Below are positions 53,671 to 62,890 of a stretch of 64,000 nucleotides of DNA, piece by piece (within the stretch, counting starts at the first letter, position 1; each line of letters starts with the position of its first letter). The notes under the pieces were generated by a model. It was given only the letters and a program-made list of their open reading frames with translations. It had not been told where the DNA came from and did not search any database. The DNA comes from Bacteroides caecimuris (GTDB taxonomy: Bacteria > Bacteroidota > Bacteroidia > Bacteroidales > Bacteroidaceae), in the NCBI RefSeq assembly GCF_001688725.2, contig NZ_CP015401.2, forward strand, positions 1,488,001 through 1,552,000. Direction: 5' to 3'. The position numbers and the translations under genes were made by a program.

Positions 53671-56600
53671 TTGAAGATGAATTTTTTACTAAATAAGAGA
53701 ATTACAATTTGTATGCTGTTTATAGCCCTTAGCCTTTTGGGCTATATGTCCTATAAACAGCTTCCGGTAGAGTTGTTACCTAATGCAGAGCTTCCGGTAC
53801 TGTTTATCCAAGTGTCATCACAGCAGGATATGGATCCTTCGTATGTAGAGTCGGAAGTGATTATTCCACTTGAAGGAGCGGTCAATACAATTGGTGGAGT
53901 AGACAAATTGCAATCTTATATAGACAGGAGACAGTCGAGCATACAAATTGATTTTAAGAAGAATATCAACTTTAAGATGGTCTCTCTTAAATTGCAGGAA
54001 AAGGTAAATGAAGTGGCAGCTTCTTTTCCTACTGGTTTTACCGTGCAGGTGCAGAAAGTCGACATTGCGCAGATGAACAATAACTTTATGGTACTTCAGG
54101 TACGTGGTCTGGGAAGAACAGACCGCATCAGGAATCTAGTGGAGGATTATATTCTTCCCGATCTGGAGAACATAGACGGTGTAGCGTCTGTCAATATATA
54201 TGGAGGACGGCAAAAAGCGATTGAAATACGTCTTAATCCGGAAGCGTGTAAGGCACTGAACCTTACACCGTCCAAGATAAGCAATCTGCTTTCACAGAAC
54301 ACACAGGAAAAAACATTTGTCGGTTTTGCCAATGAACCGGACAGTAAGAATTTTGTCCATGTCAATGCGATGTATACCAAAGTATCTGACTTGGAAAATA
54401 TAGTGGTGGCTCCCGGACCTGTTCTGTTGAAAGATGTGGCGACTGTATTTTTTGATTTGAAAGATGAAACTACTTATAGTCGTGTTAATGGAAAGGAGGC
54501 TGTCTCTGTAGCATTGATAAATGATTCGCAGGCCAATTTGATTGAACTTTCTCATCGTGTCTCTGATGCGATTGACAAGCTGAATGAAAAACTGGTGCCA
54601 CTTGATCTGGAAATTGTTACTCAAGAGAATAAAGCTGAAACCATGGAGAATAATATTAATCAGATCATTAACCTGGCATTGGTGGGTGGGCTGTTGGCTG
54701 TTCTTATCCTCTGGTTCTTTCTGAAAAATATGCGGTTGGTATTCTTTATCGCACTTTCAATTCCGATTTCAGTCTATACAGCTTTCAATTTCTTCTATGC
54801 TTCCGGTATTACTATCAATAGTCTTACATTAGTTGGGATGGCACTTGCTATCGGGATGTTGCTGGATAATAGTGTCGTGGTGCTTGAGAATATTTATCGT
54901 TTATCCGGGAGCGGTTGTACACCCGAACGTTCGGTTACTCAGGGGACTAAAGAGGTGTGGCGTTCCATTGTGGCAGCTACGCTGACCACGGTCACTGTAT
55001 TTTTGCCATTTGTTTTTTCTGATAATTTTCTGATTAAACTGGTCGGACATCATATCGGGGTATCTATTATATCCACATTGACCATCTCTTTGTTTGTGGC
55101 TTTACTTTTCATTCCGATGGTCACTTATGTTATTCTGAAAAAGAAGAAAGGGAGAAGTGTTGTTTATGAGAAGGTCTCTATCATTCAACGTCCGATACAG
55201 ATTTATCTGGTTTTGCTAAAGACTTGTATGCGTAATCCGGGAGTTACTATATTCGGAGCGGTGATTTTGCTTTTTGTAACTTTGATATTGTCGCTGACCT
55301 TGAATGTACAGCAGATGAAAGCGGTTGATTCGGACCGATTTAATATAAGTGTTGTGATGCCTACCGGAAGTACCCTTGAGAATACAGACAAGATAGTCAA
55401 AGTGCTGGAAGAACGTCTGACAGATTTTCCTGAAAAGAAAGACTTGATCTGCCGTGTTCGGGAGAAAGAGGCAACTATTACCCTTATTTTGCAAAAAGAT
55501 TATCAGAAGATAGGCAAACGGAAAATAGCAGATATTAAATCAGATGTACAATCCAAGGTTTCTAATATCAATGGAGCGGAAATCTATGTCTCCTATGCTA
55601 TGGGAGGAGGGCAGGAGAATTCAGCTTTGAGCAGCCTCGGAGGTTTTATGCGTTTATTGGGTATCGGTGATAATAGAGAACGAGTAGTAGTCAGAGGAGC
55701 CGATTTCGAAATGATGCAGATGGTAGCAGAGGAAATACGCTATTTGTTGAATGAGCAGGAATTTGTACAACACACTCATGTCTCGTATACTCCTCGTCAA
55801 GCGGAAATAAATCTGAATTTTGATCCGGTTTTATTGACTACTTATGACATCAATCGTGCTAATATTACCTCTGGATTAACAGCGCTCAATAATGAGTATT
55901 CTTCGGAAGTGACTTTTAAAGTAGGAGAAGATAAATATGACATTATCATCCGCGATGAAATTCGGGAAGAAGAGACGGAAGAAGAAATACAGGAGAAAGC
56001 GCATAAAGAGAAAACGGTAGACGACCTGCGTGCTATTCGGATAGAAAATGAGAAAGGAGGGATGCACAATCTGGAAGATATAGCATCTATTAATTATGGT
56101 CGTGGACGTTCGCGGATCATACGTGTCAATCAGGATAAACAGCTCGAAGTATATTATAATTTCTCAAGAGATGTGCAATCCTCGAAAGAGTTGTTGGATA
56201 GTTATCGTTCTGATATAGACCAGCTGATTGCCGGTTATAATCTCCCATCCGGTGTTGCTTTACAAGTATTCCATGAAGAAGATCAGTTTGGGGATTTCAA
56301 ATTTCTTATTCTAGCAGCTTTCATCTTGATTTTTATGATACTTGCTTCTGTATTCGAGTCTGTGGTAACTCCTTTTGTATTGCTCTTTACGATTCCGTTG
56401 GCTGCTATCGGCTCTTTATTGGCGTTGTTACTTTCGGGCAATAGCTTGATGAATGCAAATACGCTGACCGGATTTTTGATTTTGTTAGGGGTAGTTGTCA
56501 ATAACGGAATTATTTTGATAGACTATGCCAACATTTTACGTAAAAGGGGATATCGACGGAACCGGGCATTAATGGTTGCCGGTATGTCACGTATTCGTCC

Positions 56601-58404
56601 GATTTTGATTACTTCAATAACGACCATTGCTGCTATGCTTCCGTTGGCTATGGGAGATACGGAGTATGCTGGAGCTATTGGTGCTCCTTTTGCTATTACA
56701 ATGATTGGTGGGCTTCTCTTCTCTGCTTTATTAACGTTGATTTTAATTCCTACAGTTTGTCTGGGATTAGAAAATGTGCTTCAGTGGTATCGTTCGTTGT
56801 CTCGTAAGTTATGGTTCTTCCATTTTATTCTTTTCGTGTTCGGTGTCATCGGTATTTGGTTATATGCTGAAGGAATACTTTGGCAATCAATTTATCTTGT
56901 TGCACTTATTGCAGGTATACCGGGACTGACTTATTTTGCACAGACTAGCCTTAGAAGGGCAAAATCGAAAGTGATAGATCCGGATGAAGATATACATATA
57001 TCTGTTAGGAATCTGGTTAAAATATACGACTGGCCAGGGCGCATCAGCCGACAGTGGTATAGCGGTTTGCAAATACGTAAACGGTTGGGATTGAGTAATG
57101 AATATCATTCTCTGAAGGATTTTGTTAATGTGTTGTGGCAGTTCGGCATATTGCTATTCGGTATTTATTTCACTTATTTTTTTATTCAGGACAGGCTTTG
57201 GATATTCTTGTTTTCATTTGCTATTTATGCTTCGGTTCTGTATCTGTGGAGAAAGATACGTTCTTACTTGTATTATCGTTACGAAAACAGTAGAAGAGTG
57301 AAGATAATAAACCGTGTGATATTCTGGGGACTTCCTCCTGTAATCTTGTTCGAGTTATTCAAGAAGATGGATAATAACGGCTTGGTTATCATGATCGCAT
57401 TACTATGGTTTATGGGTATTGCTATCTATGTCACCTCTCAATATTTATATGACCATCATATAAATATTGAGCGTGTCACCGGGCGATTTGCCGGACTTCG
57501 CCGTTCCTATTTCCGTATGGTGAAGAGTGTTCCTTTGATTGGGAAACAACGTAAGCCTTTTAAAGCATTACGTGGAGTATCATTTGAGATTCAGACAGGT
57601 ATGTTCGGACTCTTGGGACCCAATGGAGCTGGAAAATCTACTTTGATGCGTATTATATGTGGTATATTTGAGCAAAGTTACGGCAGTATCTGGATAAATG
57701 GAATGGATACCCGTGTCTATAGGGAAGAACTGCAAAGCCTGATAGGATTCCTGCCACAGGAATTTGGAACTTATGAGAATATGACATCATGGGAATTTCT
57801 TGATTATCAGGCTATACTAAAAGGTCTGATAAATGAAAATATACGAAAAGAAAGGTTGGAGTATGTTTTGAAAGCAGTACACATGTACGAGCGAAAAGAT
57901 GAAAATATCGGCTCTTTCTCAGGAGGTATGAAACAAAGAATCGGTATTGCATTGATTTTGCTTCACTTACCACGTATTCTGGTAGTAGATGAGCCTACTG
58001 CAGGACTCGATCCCCGTGAGCGTATTCGTTTTCGTAATCTGTTGGTAGAATTGAGTAAGGATCGTGTGGTCATTTTCTCCACTCATATCATTGAAGATAT
58101 ATCCAGCTCTTGTAATCAAGTGGTGGTCATAAATAAGGGTGAATTGAAATATTTCGGTGATCCTGCGGATATGGTGGAAATGGCTAATGGAAAAGTATGG
58201 CAATTTAATATAGATAAGACGGAGTTTGAAAAGGTGTTGGATAAGTCTTTGGTAATACATCATATTCAGCAGGGTGACACTATTCGTGTCCGCTATCTTT
58301 CTGTTGAACAGCCGTATGATGGAGCCGAGGAGGTGGAGGCCAATCTGGAAGATGCTTATCTCTGCTTGTTGAAAAATATGAATGATAAGAAAAAAAAGAT
58401 ATGA
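53671..58404 (+). CDS. RND permease fused to an ABC ATPase (split nucleotide-binding domain)
   Basis: A 1577-residue open frame. Residues 1-1030 are a full RND permease (segment 4 LLDNSVVVLEN with Asp399, segment 10 VVNNGIILIDYAN with Asp951). Then come two membrane helices (about 1048-1090) and the ABC-type first strand and A-loop ISVRNLVKIYDW (1110-1121, Tyr1119). A ~175-residue block with about four helices (1155-1193, 1216-1260) follows, and only then Walker A GPNGAGKST (1316-1324), signature FSGGMKQR (1416-1423), Walker B ILVVDEP (1436-1442) and H-loop His1472. All ATPase residues are intact. The frame has no break. It overlaps the final ABC-2 permease gene by 4 bp (ATGA). This predicts ATP hydrolysis coupled to an RND pump. 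Confidence 0.9.
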   Translation: MKMNFLLNKRITICMLFIALSLLGYMSYKQLPVELLPNAELPVLFIQVSSQQDMDPSYVESEVIIPLEGAVNTIGGVDKLQSYIDRRQSSIQIDFKKNINFKMVSLKLQEKVNEVAASFPTGFTVQVQKVDIAQMNNNFMVLQVRGLGRTDRIRNLVEDYILPDLENIDGVASVNIYGGRQKAIEIRLNPEACKALNLTPSKISNLLSQNTQEKTFVGFANEPDSKNFVHVNAMYTKVSDLENIVVAPGPVLLKDVATVFFDLKDETTYSRVNGKEAVSVALINDSQANLIELSHRVSDAIDKLNEKLVPLDLEIVTQENKAETMENNINQIINLALVGGLLAVLILWFFLKNMRLVFFIALSIPISVYTAFNFFYASGITINSLTLVGMALAIGMLLDNSVVVLENIYRLSGSGCTPERSVTQGTKEVWRSIVAATLTTVTVFLPFVFSDNFLIKLVGHHIGVSIISTLTISLFVALLFIPMVTYVILKKKKGRSVVYEKVSIIQRPIQIYLVLLKTCMRNPGVTIFGAVILLFVTLILSLTLNVQQMKAVDSDRFNISVVMPTGSTLENTDKIVKVLEERLTDFPEKKDLICRVREKEATITLILQKDYQKIGKRKIADIKSDVQSKVSNINGAEIYVSYAMGGGQENSALSSLGGFMRLLGIGDNRERVVVRGADFEMMQMVAEEIRYLLNEQEFVQHTHVSYTPRQAEINLNFDPVLLTTYDINRANITSGLTALNNEYSSEVTFKVGEDKYDIIIRDEIREEETEEEIQEKAHKEKTVDDLRAIRIENEKGGMHNLEDIASINYGRGRSRIIRVNQDKQLEVYYNFSRDVQSSKELLDSYRSDIDQLIAGYNLPSGVALQVFHEEDQFGDFKFLILAAFILIFMILASVFESVVTPFVLLFTIPLAAIGSLLALLLSGNSLMNANTLTGFLILLGVVVNNGIILIDYANILRKRGYRRNRALMVAGMSRIRPILITSITTIAAMLPLAMGDTEYAGAIGAPFAITMIGGLLFSALLTLILIPTVCLGLENVLQWYRSLSRKLWFFHFILFVFGVIGIWLYAEGILWQSIYLVALIAGIPGLTYFAQTSLRRAKSKVIDPDEDIHISVRNLVKIYDWPGRISRQWYSGLQIRKRLGLSNEYHSLKDFVNVLWQFGILLFGIYFTYFFIQDRLWIFLFSFAIYASVLYLWRKIRSYLYYRYENSRRVKIINRVIFWGLPPVILFELFKKMDNNGLVIMIALLWFMGIAIYVTSQYLYDHHINIERVTGRFAGLRRSYFRMVKSVPLIGKQRKPFKALRGVSFEIQTGMFGLLGPNGAGKSTLMRIICGIFEQSYGSIWINGMDTRVYREELQSLIGFLPQEFGTYENMTSWEFLDYQAILKGLINENIRKERLEYVLKAVHMYERKDENIGSFSGGMKQRIGIALILLHLPRILVVDEPTAGLDPRERIRFRNLLVELSKDRVVIFSTHIIEDISSSCNQVVVINKGELKYFGDPADMVEMANGKVWQFNIDKTEFEKVLDKSLVIHHIQQGDTIRVRYLSVEQPYDGAEEVEANLEDAYLCLLKNMNDKKKKI

Positions 58405-59114
58405 CATTTAATCAATTAATAAAGCTATTGCCCAAGTTGGTGAAATATAATTTGAAGATTATTTTTGCCGGAAAGTTCTTTTGGTTCCTGTTGGCGGCAT
58501 TTGGATTCTTTGCTTTTTTTATGTTTCAGAATGCATGGAACCGGGCAGAGATCAATGAAGGGCTTATCTATAATATCTTAATGTTTCCGTGTTTATTGCT
58601 GATATTTTATCCGGCTGTTTTCGGTATTCAGAACGATGAAGACAGCCGGATTTTGGAGATCCTTTTTGGTATTCCCAACTATAGGTATAAGGTTTGGGGA
58701 GTACGGTTACTCATGATTTATATAGCTGTTTTTGCTATTTTAATCATTTTCTCATACATCGCTATCTTACTGCTTTATCCGATCAATCCTCTTGAGATGT
58801 CTTTGCAGTTAATGTTTCCGGTTCTCTTTTTTGGTAGTATGACCTTTATGTTTTCTACTATTACCCGGAGTGGAAACGGAACGGCAGTACTTGTGATTGT
58901 TATCGGTATTGCATTGATGTTTTTTAGTAATATGAATAGTATCGAACATTCTTTTTGGAATATTCTGTTGAATCCATTTCGCGTACCTGACAATTTTCAT
59001 CCGATGATTTGGGAAGGAATCCTTATCAAAAATCGTATCTTCCTTTTTTCTGCCAGTCTAATCTGGATGATGATCGGTTTACTTAATCTGCAAAAGCGAG
59101 AGAAATTCGTATGA
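58401..59114 (+). CDS. ABC-2-type permease subunit
   Basis: A 237-residue membrane protein with six helices (e.g. FFWFLLAAFGFFAFFMF at about 27-43, LLMIYIAVFAILIIFSYIAI at about 103-122, VLVIVIGIALMFF near 163-175). The layout is that of ABC-2 permeases, including a short N-terminal amphipathic helix (LIKLLPKLVKYNLK). It starts inside the stop of the RND-ABC fusion (ATGA) and so is co-translated with it. It is the obvious membrane partner for the fused ATPase. It is convergent with the patatin gene, whose stop lies 29 bp away. Confidence 0.83.
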   Translation: MTFNQLIKLLPKLVKYNLKIIFAGKFFWFLLAAFGFFAFFMFQNAWNRAEINEGLIYNILMFPCLLLIFYPAVFGIQNDEDSRILEILFGIPNYRYKVWGVRLLMIYIAVFAILIIFSYIAILLLYPINPLEMSLQLMFPVLFFGSMTFMFSTITRSGNGTAVLVIVIGIALMFFSNMNSIEHSFWNILLNPFRVPDNFHPMIWEGILIKNRIFLFSASLIWMMIGLLNLQKREKFV

Positions 59115-59142
59115 CATAAAGTTTAAATTATAGATCTTGTTA

Positions 59143-61359
59143 TCAGAAGTAATACCCTAAATTCACATAGCAACTTCCTTTGTCCGTCTGATTGGAGTAT
59201 CCCAACGATATTTCCAATGGTCCGAAGATGCTATCCATTCCATAGCCTGCACTAACACCGAATAATTGCTTGCCTTTCAATATATCGAAGAAATTACTAT
59301 TCGTTAGCCCATAGTTACCCGTCAGTGTGAGATAATGAATGGCTCCCATACGTTGTCTGAACTTAATAGACGCGATCATAATGGTGTTATCCATCAATTC
59401 CAGGTTGGTAACCCCGGCAAACGGTAATTGCTGTGGAATATAGAAACCGGGTACGTCACCGCCAATGGCATTTTGTAGCGGATAAGGAAAATCTCTTCCG
59501 ATCAGGATACGTCCGTAAATGGAAGGAATGACGGAGAAACGGCGGGTTACAGGGATGACACTTGCCCACGAAGCATTCAATGCTGAAAATGGAGCATGCT
59601 CGTTGTATTGTGCCATATTATCCGTATAAAGCGAATAGGCGGCTCTGAAGTCACTTCCTTTAGAAGGGAAGCGTCCTTTATCGTATGTATTATATTGCAC
59701 CTGAGCATAATAACTTAGAAAATGTTCCGATTCCACTTTCAGATCGGAGATTTCAGTTTTTTTGAACAGGAAATCTTTGTACTTGTAATATTCAAAACGC
59801 AGACCGAGTCCGAAGCGGAAATTCTTGTACCATACATCGGAGAAACCGAATTCTGCCAAATGATATTTATACGTGGTATTATAGGCACGGTCACCCTCCT
59901 CGTAGATATTGATATCGTTGTATTGGAACATATACGAGAAGTTGAAATTACGTTGCTGCATGGGTTCCAGCGTATAGTCTATGCGGGCAGCATATCGTTT
60001 ACCTAATCGACCGGTAAGAGACAGGCGGGAAGGAATATGCGTTTTGAGGTCTGCCGTTGCATTCACCAACAAAGACGCGATTTCTTCCGAATCAAAACGG
60101 ATGCCTAAATTGATTCTTCTTTCATATTTTTCCTGCAACAGGAAATTGAGGTGATAACCTTCAGGAGTTTCTTTCAACGTATAGCTGGCACTGGAATAGA
60201 ATTGGCTGCCACGTAATTGATACAAGGCCTGTTCTATTTGTTGAGTGGTAATGTCACTGTTTTCTTTCAGATTACATTTCTTCATCAGCCATTTTTTATC
60301 ATTCACTTCTACACCGGAAAATGAGATATCCGTCACATAAACCGTACGTGCATTGGAAAGAGAAGAATAAGGGCCATGTTGCTTCGGAGTATAATCTTCG
60401 GCTATTCCTATCTTCTTTTTCAAGGCAAGCAACGAATTCCATTGTTCTTTAGCCGCTTCTTCGCCTCTTCGCATCAGAGTGTCGATGGCTGCCGGGGTAA
60501 AACTGGCAGATGAATATCCCTCCACATTGACACGGATATAAGTGTCTGTGAGGTCTACATTCTTTTCGTGATTAGACTGGCAGGTGATGTCTACAATCTG
60601 TCCCAGAATATCGGGGACGCTGTTGAGCTTGTCGGCTTTTTTAAGAGCATTCTGTACGTCTACTCCGATAATAATATCGGCTCCCATGGCTTTCACAACA
60701 TCTGCCGGATAGTTGTTTACAATGCCACCGTCCACTAACACCATACTGTCTTGTCGTACTGGAGTAAAAACACCCGGAATAGCCATGCTGGCACGCATGG
60801 CGGTAGAGAGTATTCCGTCATGAAATACAATTTGCTCTCCATTGACAATATTGGCTGCTACACAAGCAAAAGGAATGGGAAGTTTATTGAAATTGATGGA
60901 GTCGTGATACCCCACAGTGAGCTCTGAAAATAGGTTGGCCAGATTTTTCCCTTTCATGAGTCCTCCGGTAGCAGCATCTTTGGGAGTTTTGGTGAAAGGG
61001 ATAGAGATTGTATATTTTTCAGACCGCTCGCGATCAGTCAATGACATCGCACTTCGTTTGATACGGTCGCTCAACAGGAATGCCCAATCCTGTTTCCGTA
61101 CCATGCTGTCCAATTGTTCCGTAGTATAACCAATGGCATAAAGGCCACCTACGATGGCTCCCATACTGGTACCGGCTATATAATCGATAGGAATTCCTGC
61201 TTCCTCAATTACTTTCAGTGCTTTGATATGTGCCATTCCTTTGGCACCGCCGCCACTTAGTACGACACCCACCTTTTTCCTTTGCTCTTGAGAATGCAAA
61301 GAAAAAGGCAATAAGATGCCAATTGATAAAACCAATGTTGAAAAGATTTGTTTTTTCAT
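59143..61359 (-). CDS. Patatin-POTRA-beta-barrel protein (type Vd autotransporter-like)
   Basis: A 738-residue protein. After a signal peptide (LVLSIGILLPFSLHSQ) comes a patatin lipase domain with the oxyanion motif GGGAKGMAH, the nucleophile GTSMG (Ser about 75) and the catalytic VDGG (Asp about 209). A POTRA-like segment follows at about 340-420. The C-terminal ~300 residues are an Omp85-type barrel ending in VNLGYYF. This order is that of PlpD-type (type Vd) secreted phospholipases. It may hydrolyse phospholipids at the outer membrane or cell surface. The catalytic dyad is intact. Confidence 0.9.
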   Translation of the reverse strand: MKKQIFSTLVLSIGILLPFSLHSQEQRKKVGVVLSGGGAKGMAHIKALKVIEEAGIPIDYIAGTSMGAIVGGLYAIGYTTEQLDSMVRKQDWAFLLSDRIKRSAMSLTDRERSEKYTISIPFTKTPKDAATGGLMKGKNLANLFSELTVGYHDSINFNKLPIPFACVAANIVNGEQIVFHDGILSTAMRASMAIPGVFTPVRQDSMVLVDGGIVNNYPADVVKAMGADIIIGVDVQNALKKADKLNSVPDILGQIVDITCQSNHEKNVDLTDTYIRVNVEGYSSASFTPAAIDTLMRRGEEAAKEQWNSLLALKKKIGIAEDYTPKQHGPYSSLSNARTVYVTDISFSGVEVNDKKWLMKKCNLKENSDITTQQIEQALYQLRGSQFYSSASYTLKETPEGYHLNFLLQEKYERRINLGIRFDSEEIASLLVNATADLKTHIPSRLSLTGRLGKRYAARIDYTLEPMQQRNFNFSYMFQYNDINIYEEGDRAYNTTYKYHLAEFGFSDVWYKNFRFGLGLRFEYYKYKDFLFKKTEISDLKVESEHFLSYYAQVQYNTYDKGRFPSKGSDFRAAYSLYTDNMAQYNEHAPFSALNASWASVIPVTRRFSVIPSIYGRILIGRDFPYPLQNAIGGDVPGFYIPQQLPFAGVTNLELMDNTIMIASIKFRQRMGAIHYLTLTGNYGLTNSNFFDILKGKQLFGVSAGYGMDSIFGPLEISLGYSNQTDKGSCYVNLGYYF

Positions 61360-61394
61360 TAGGATATGGTCTAGTGTTGATGTTTAATATAATA

Positions 61395-61402
61395 CAAATG
61401 TA
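61395..61402 (-). promoter_or_regulatory. Candidate -7 promoter element of the patatin gene
   Basis: TACATTTG on the minus strand, matching TAnnTTTG, 35 bp before the ATG. No clear -33 TTTG. Confidence 0.5.
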
Positions 61403-61630
61403 TAGCATAATTTGTTTAGTTGTTGAAATGGGAACTAAAAAAAATGTTCTAAAAGTCGGAAATGTGGATTTTTTCTACACCATACAGTGGATTTCCACAC
61501 TTTCTGCAAAACGAAAGAATATCTAATGCTTTGATTTTAAGCAAATAATGTAGGTGACGCATTTTTGGTATATGAGTTGTAAATAAGGATATAGAACAAA
61601 CATAAGTTAAATTAAATAATAAGATTCGAT

Positions 61631-62887
61631 ATGAGATTATTCTTTTCGAAAAATGAGTTGAAACTGAGGAGAAAGAGAACCATTGCTGCTATTATGTGTA
61701 TGGTAATTGTGTTGGGTATGTATTGGATACTGACCCGGCCTCAGAAGGTTGCGCCGGAAATGCCGACAGTCATTGTTGAACCGGTAGTGAAAGACGACGT
61801 AGAGATATATGGGGAATATGTGGGGCGTATTCGTGCCCAACAGTTCGTCGAAGTACGTGCCCGTGTGGAAGGTTATCTGGAAAATATGCTTTTTGCCGAA
61901 GGTACATATGTCAATAAGAATCAGGTTTTGTTTGTAATCAACCAGGACCAGTATCGTGCCAAAGCAGATAAAGCTAGGGCGCAATTGAAAAAAGACGAGG
62001 CACAGGCTTTGAAAGCGGAACGTGATTTAAAGCGTATCCGTCCGTTGTTTGAGCAGAATGCTGCAAGCCAGTTGGACTTGGATAATGCGGAAGCTGCTTA
62101 TGAAAGTGCCGAGGCAACAGTAGCCATGAGCGAGGCGGATTTGGCACAGGCTGAACTGGAATTGGGGTATACCATTGTTCGTTCGCCCTTATCGGGACAC
62201 ATTAGTGAAAGAAATGTGGACTTGGGTACGTTAGTAGGTCCCGGAGGAAAATCATTGCTTGCTACTATTGTGAAAAGTGATACAGTGTTGGTGGATTTCA
62301 GTATGACAGCACTCGATTATCTGAAGAGTAAAGAACGAAACATTAATTTGGGGCTGCAGGATCCCACTCGTTCTTGGCAACCGAATATTACCATTACATT
62401 GGCAGATAATACCGTTTATCCGTTCAAGGGATATGTGGATTTTGCCGAACCGCAGGTAGATCCTCAAACCGGAACTTTCTCTGTACGTGCAGAAATGCCG
62501 AACCCCAAACAAGTATTGTTGCCCGGACAATTTACAAAAGTAAAATTATTGCTGGATGTTCGTGAGGGTGCACTAGTTGTTCCGATGAAAGCCGTTACCA
62601 TTGAAAAAGGTGGAGCATATATTTATACCATGCGCAAAGATAATACGGTAGAGAAACGTTTTATCGAGTTAGGACCGGAAGTCGGGAATAATGTGGTGGT
62701 AGAACGAGGGCTGGCAGAAGGAGAAATGGTGGTTGCAGAAGGCTTCCATAAGTTGACTCCGGGCATGAAAGTACGGGTCAGCGAACCGAAAACCGAAGCT
62801 GGAGACAGTATTATTACGACAAAAAATGAAGTGACCGGAGTAAAAGAAAACATTGCCGGAACGAAGGATAACGTGAAAGGAGAATAA
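61631..62887 (+). CDS. RND efflux periplasmic adaptor subunit (AcrA-like)
   Basis: A 418-residue membrane fusion protein. A short basic N-terminus is followed by a single hydrophobic segment (IAAIMCMVIVLGMYWIL, about residues 19-35), acting as an anchor. The lipoyl halves (VRARVEGYLENMLFAEG and YTIVRSPLSGHI), a long alpha-hairpin with repeated Ala/Glu (about 110-175) and the barrel segment LPGQFTKVKLLLD are clear. The tail is long and charged. It is followed 3 bp later by an AcrB-type permease. It belongs to a normal HAE1-type multidrug pump separate from the hybrid cluster. Confidence 0.93.
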   Translation: MRLFFSKNELKLRRKRTIAAIMCMVIVLGMYWILTRPQKVAPEMPTVIVEPVVKDDVEIYGEYVGRIRAQQFVEVRARVEGYLENMLFAEGTYVNKNQVLFVINQDQYRAKADKARAQLKKDEAQALKAERDLKRIRPLFEQNAASQLDLDNAEAAYESAEATVAMSEADLAQAELELGYTIVRSPLSGHISERNVDLGTLVGPGGKSLLATIVKSDTVLVDFSMTALDYLKSKERNINLGLQDPTRSWQPNITITLADNTVYPFKGYVDFAEPQVDPQTGTFSVRAEMPNPKQVLLPGQFTKVKLLLDVREGALVVPMKAVTIEKGGAYIYTMRKDNTVEKRFIELGPEVGNNVVVERGLAEGEMVVAEGFHKLTPGMKVRVSEPKTEAGDSIITTKNEVTGVKENIAGTKDNVKGE

Positions 62888-62890
62888 ACG

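Noticed and set aside
53671..58404. RND-ABC fusion as a sequencing artefact of a lost stop codon
   Set aside because: The linker contains well-formed membrane helices and an ATPase-like first strand in the same frame, with no sudden shift in codon pattern; still worth confirming independently.
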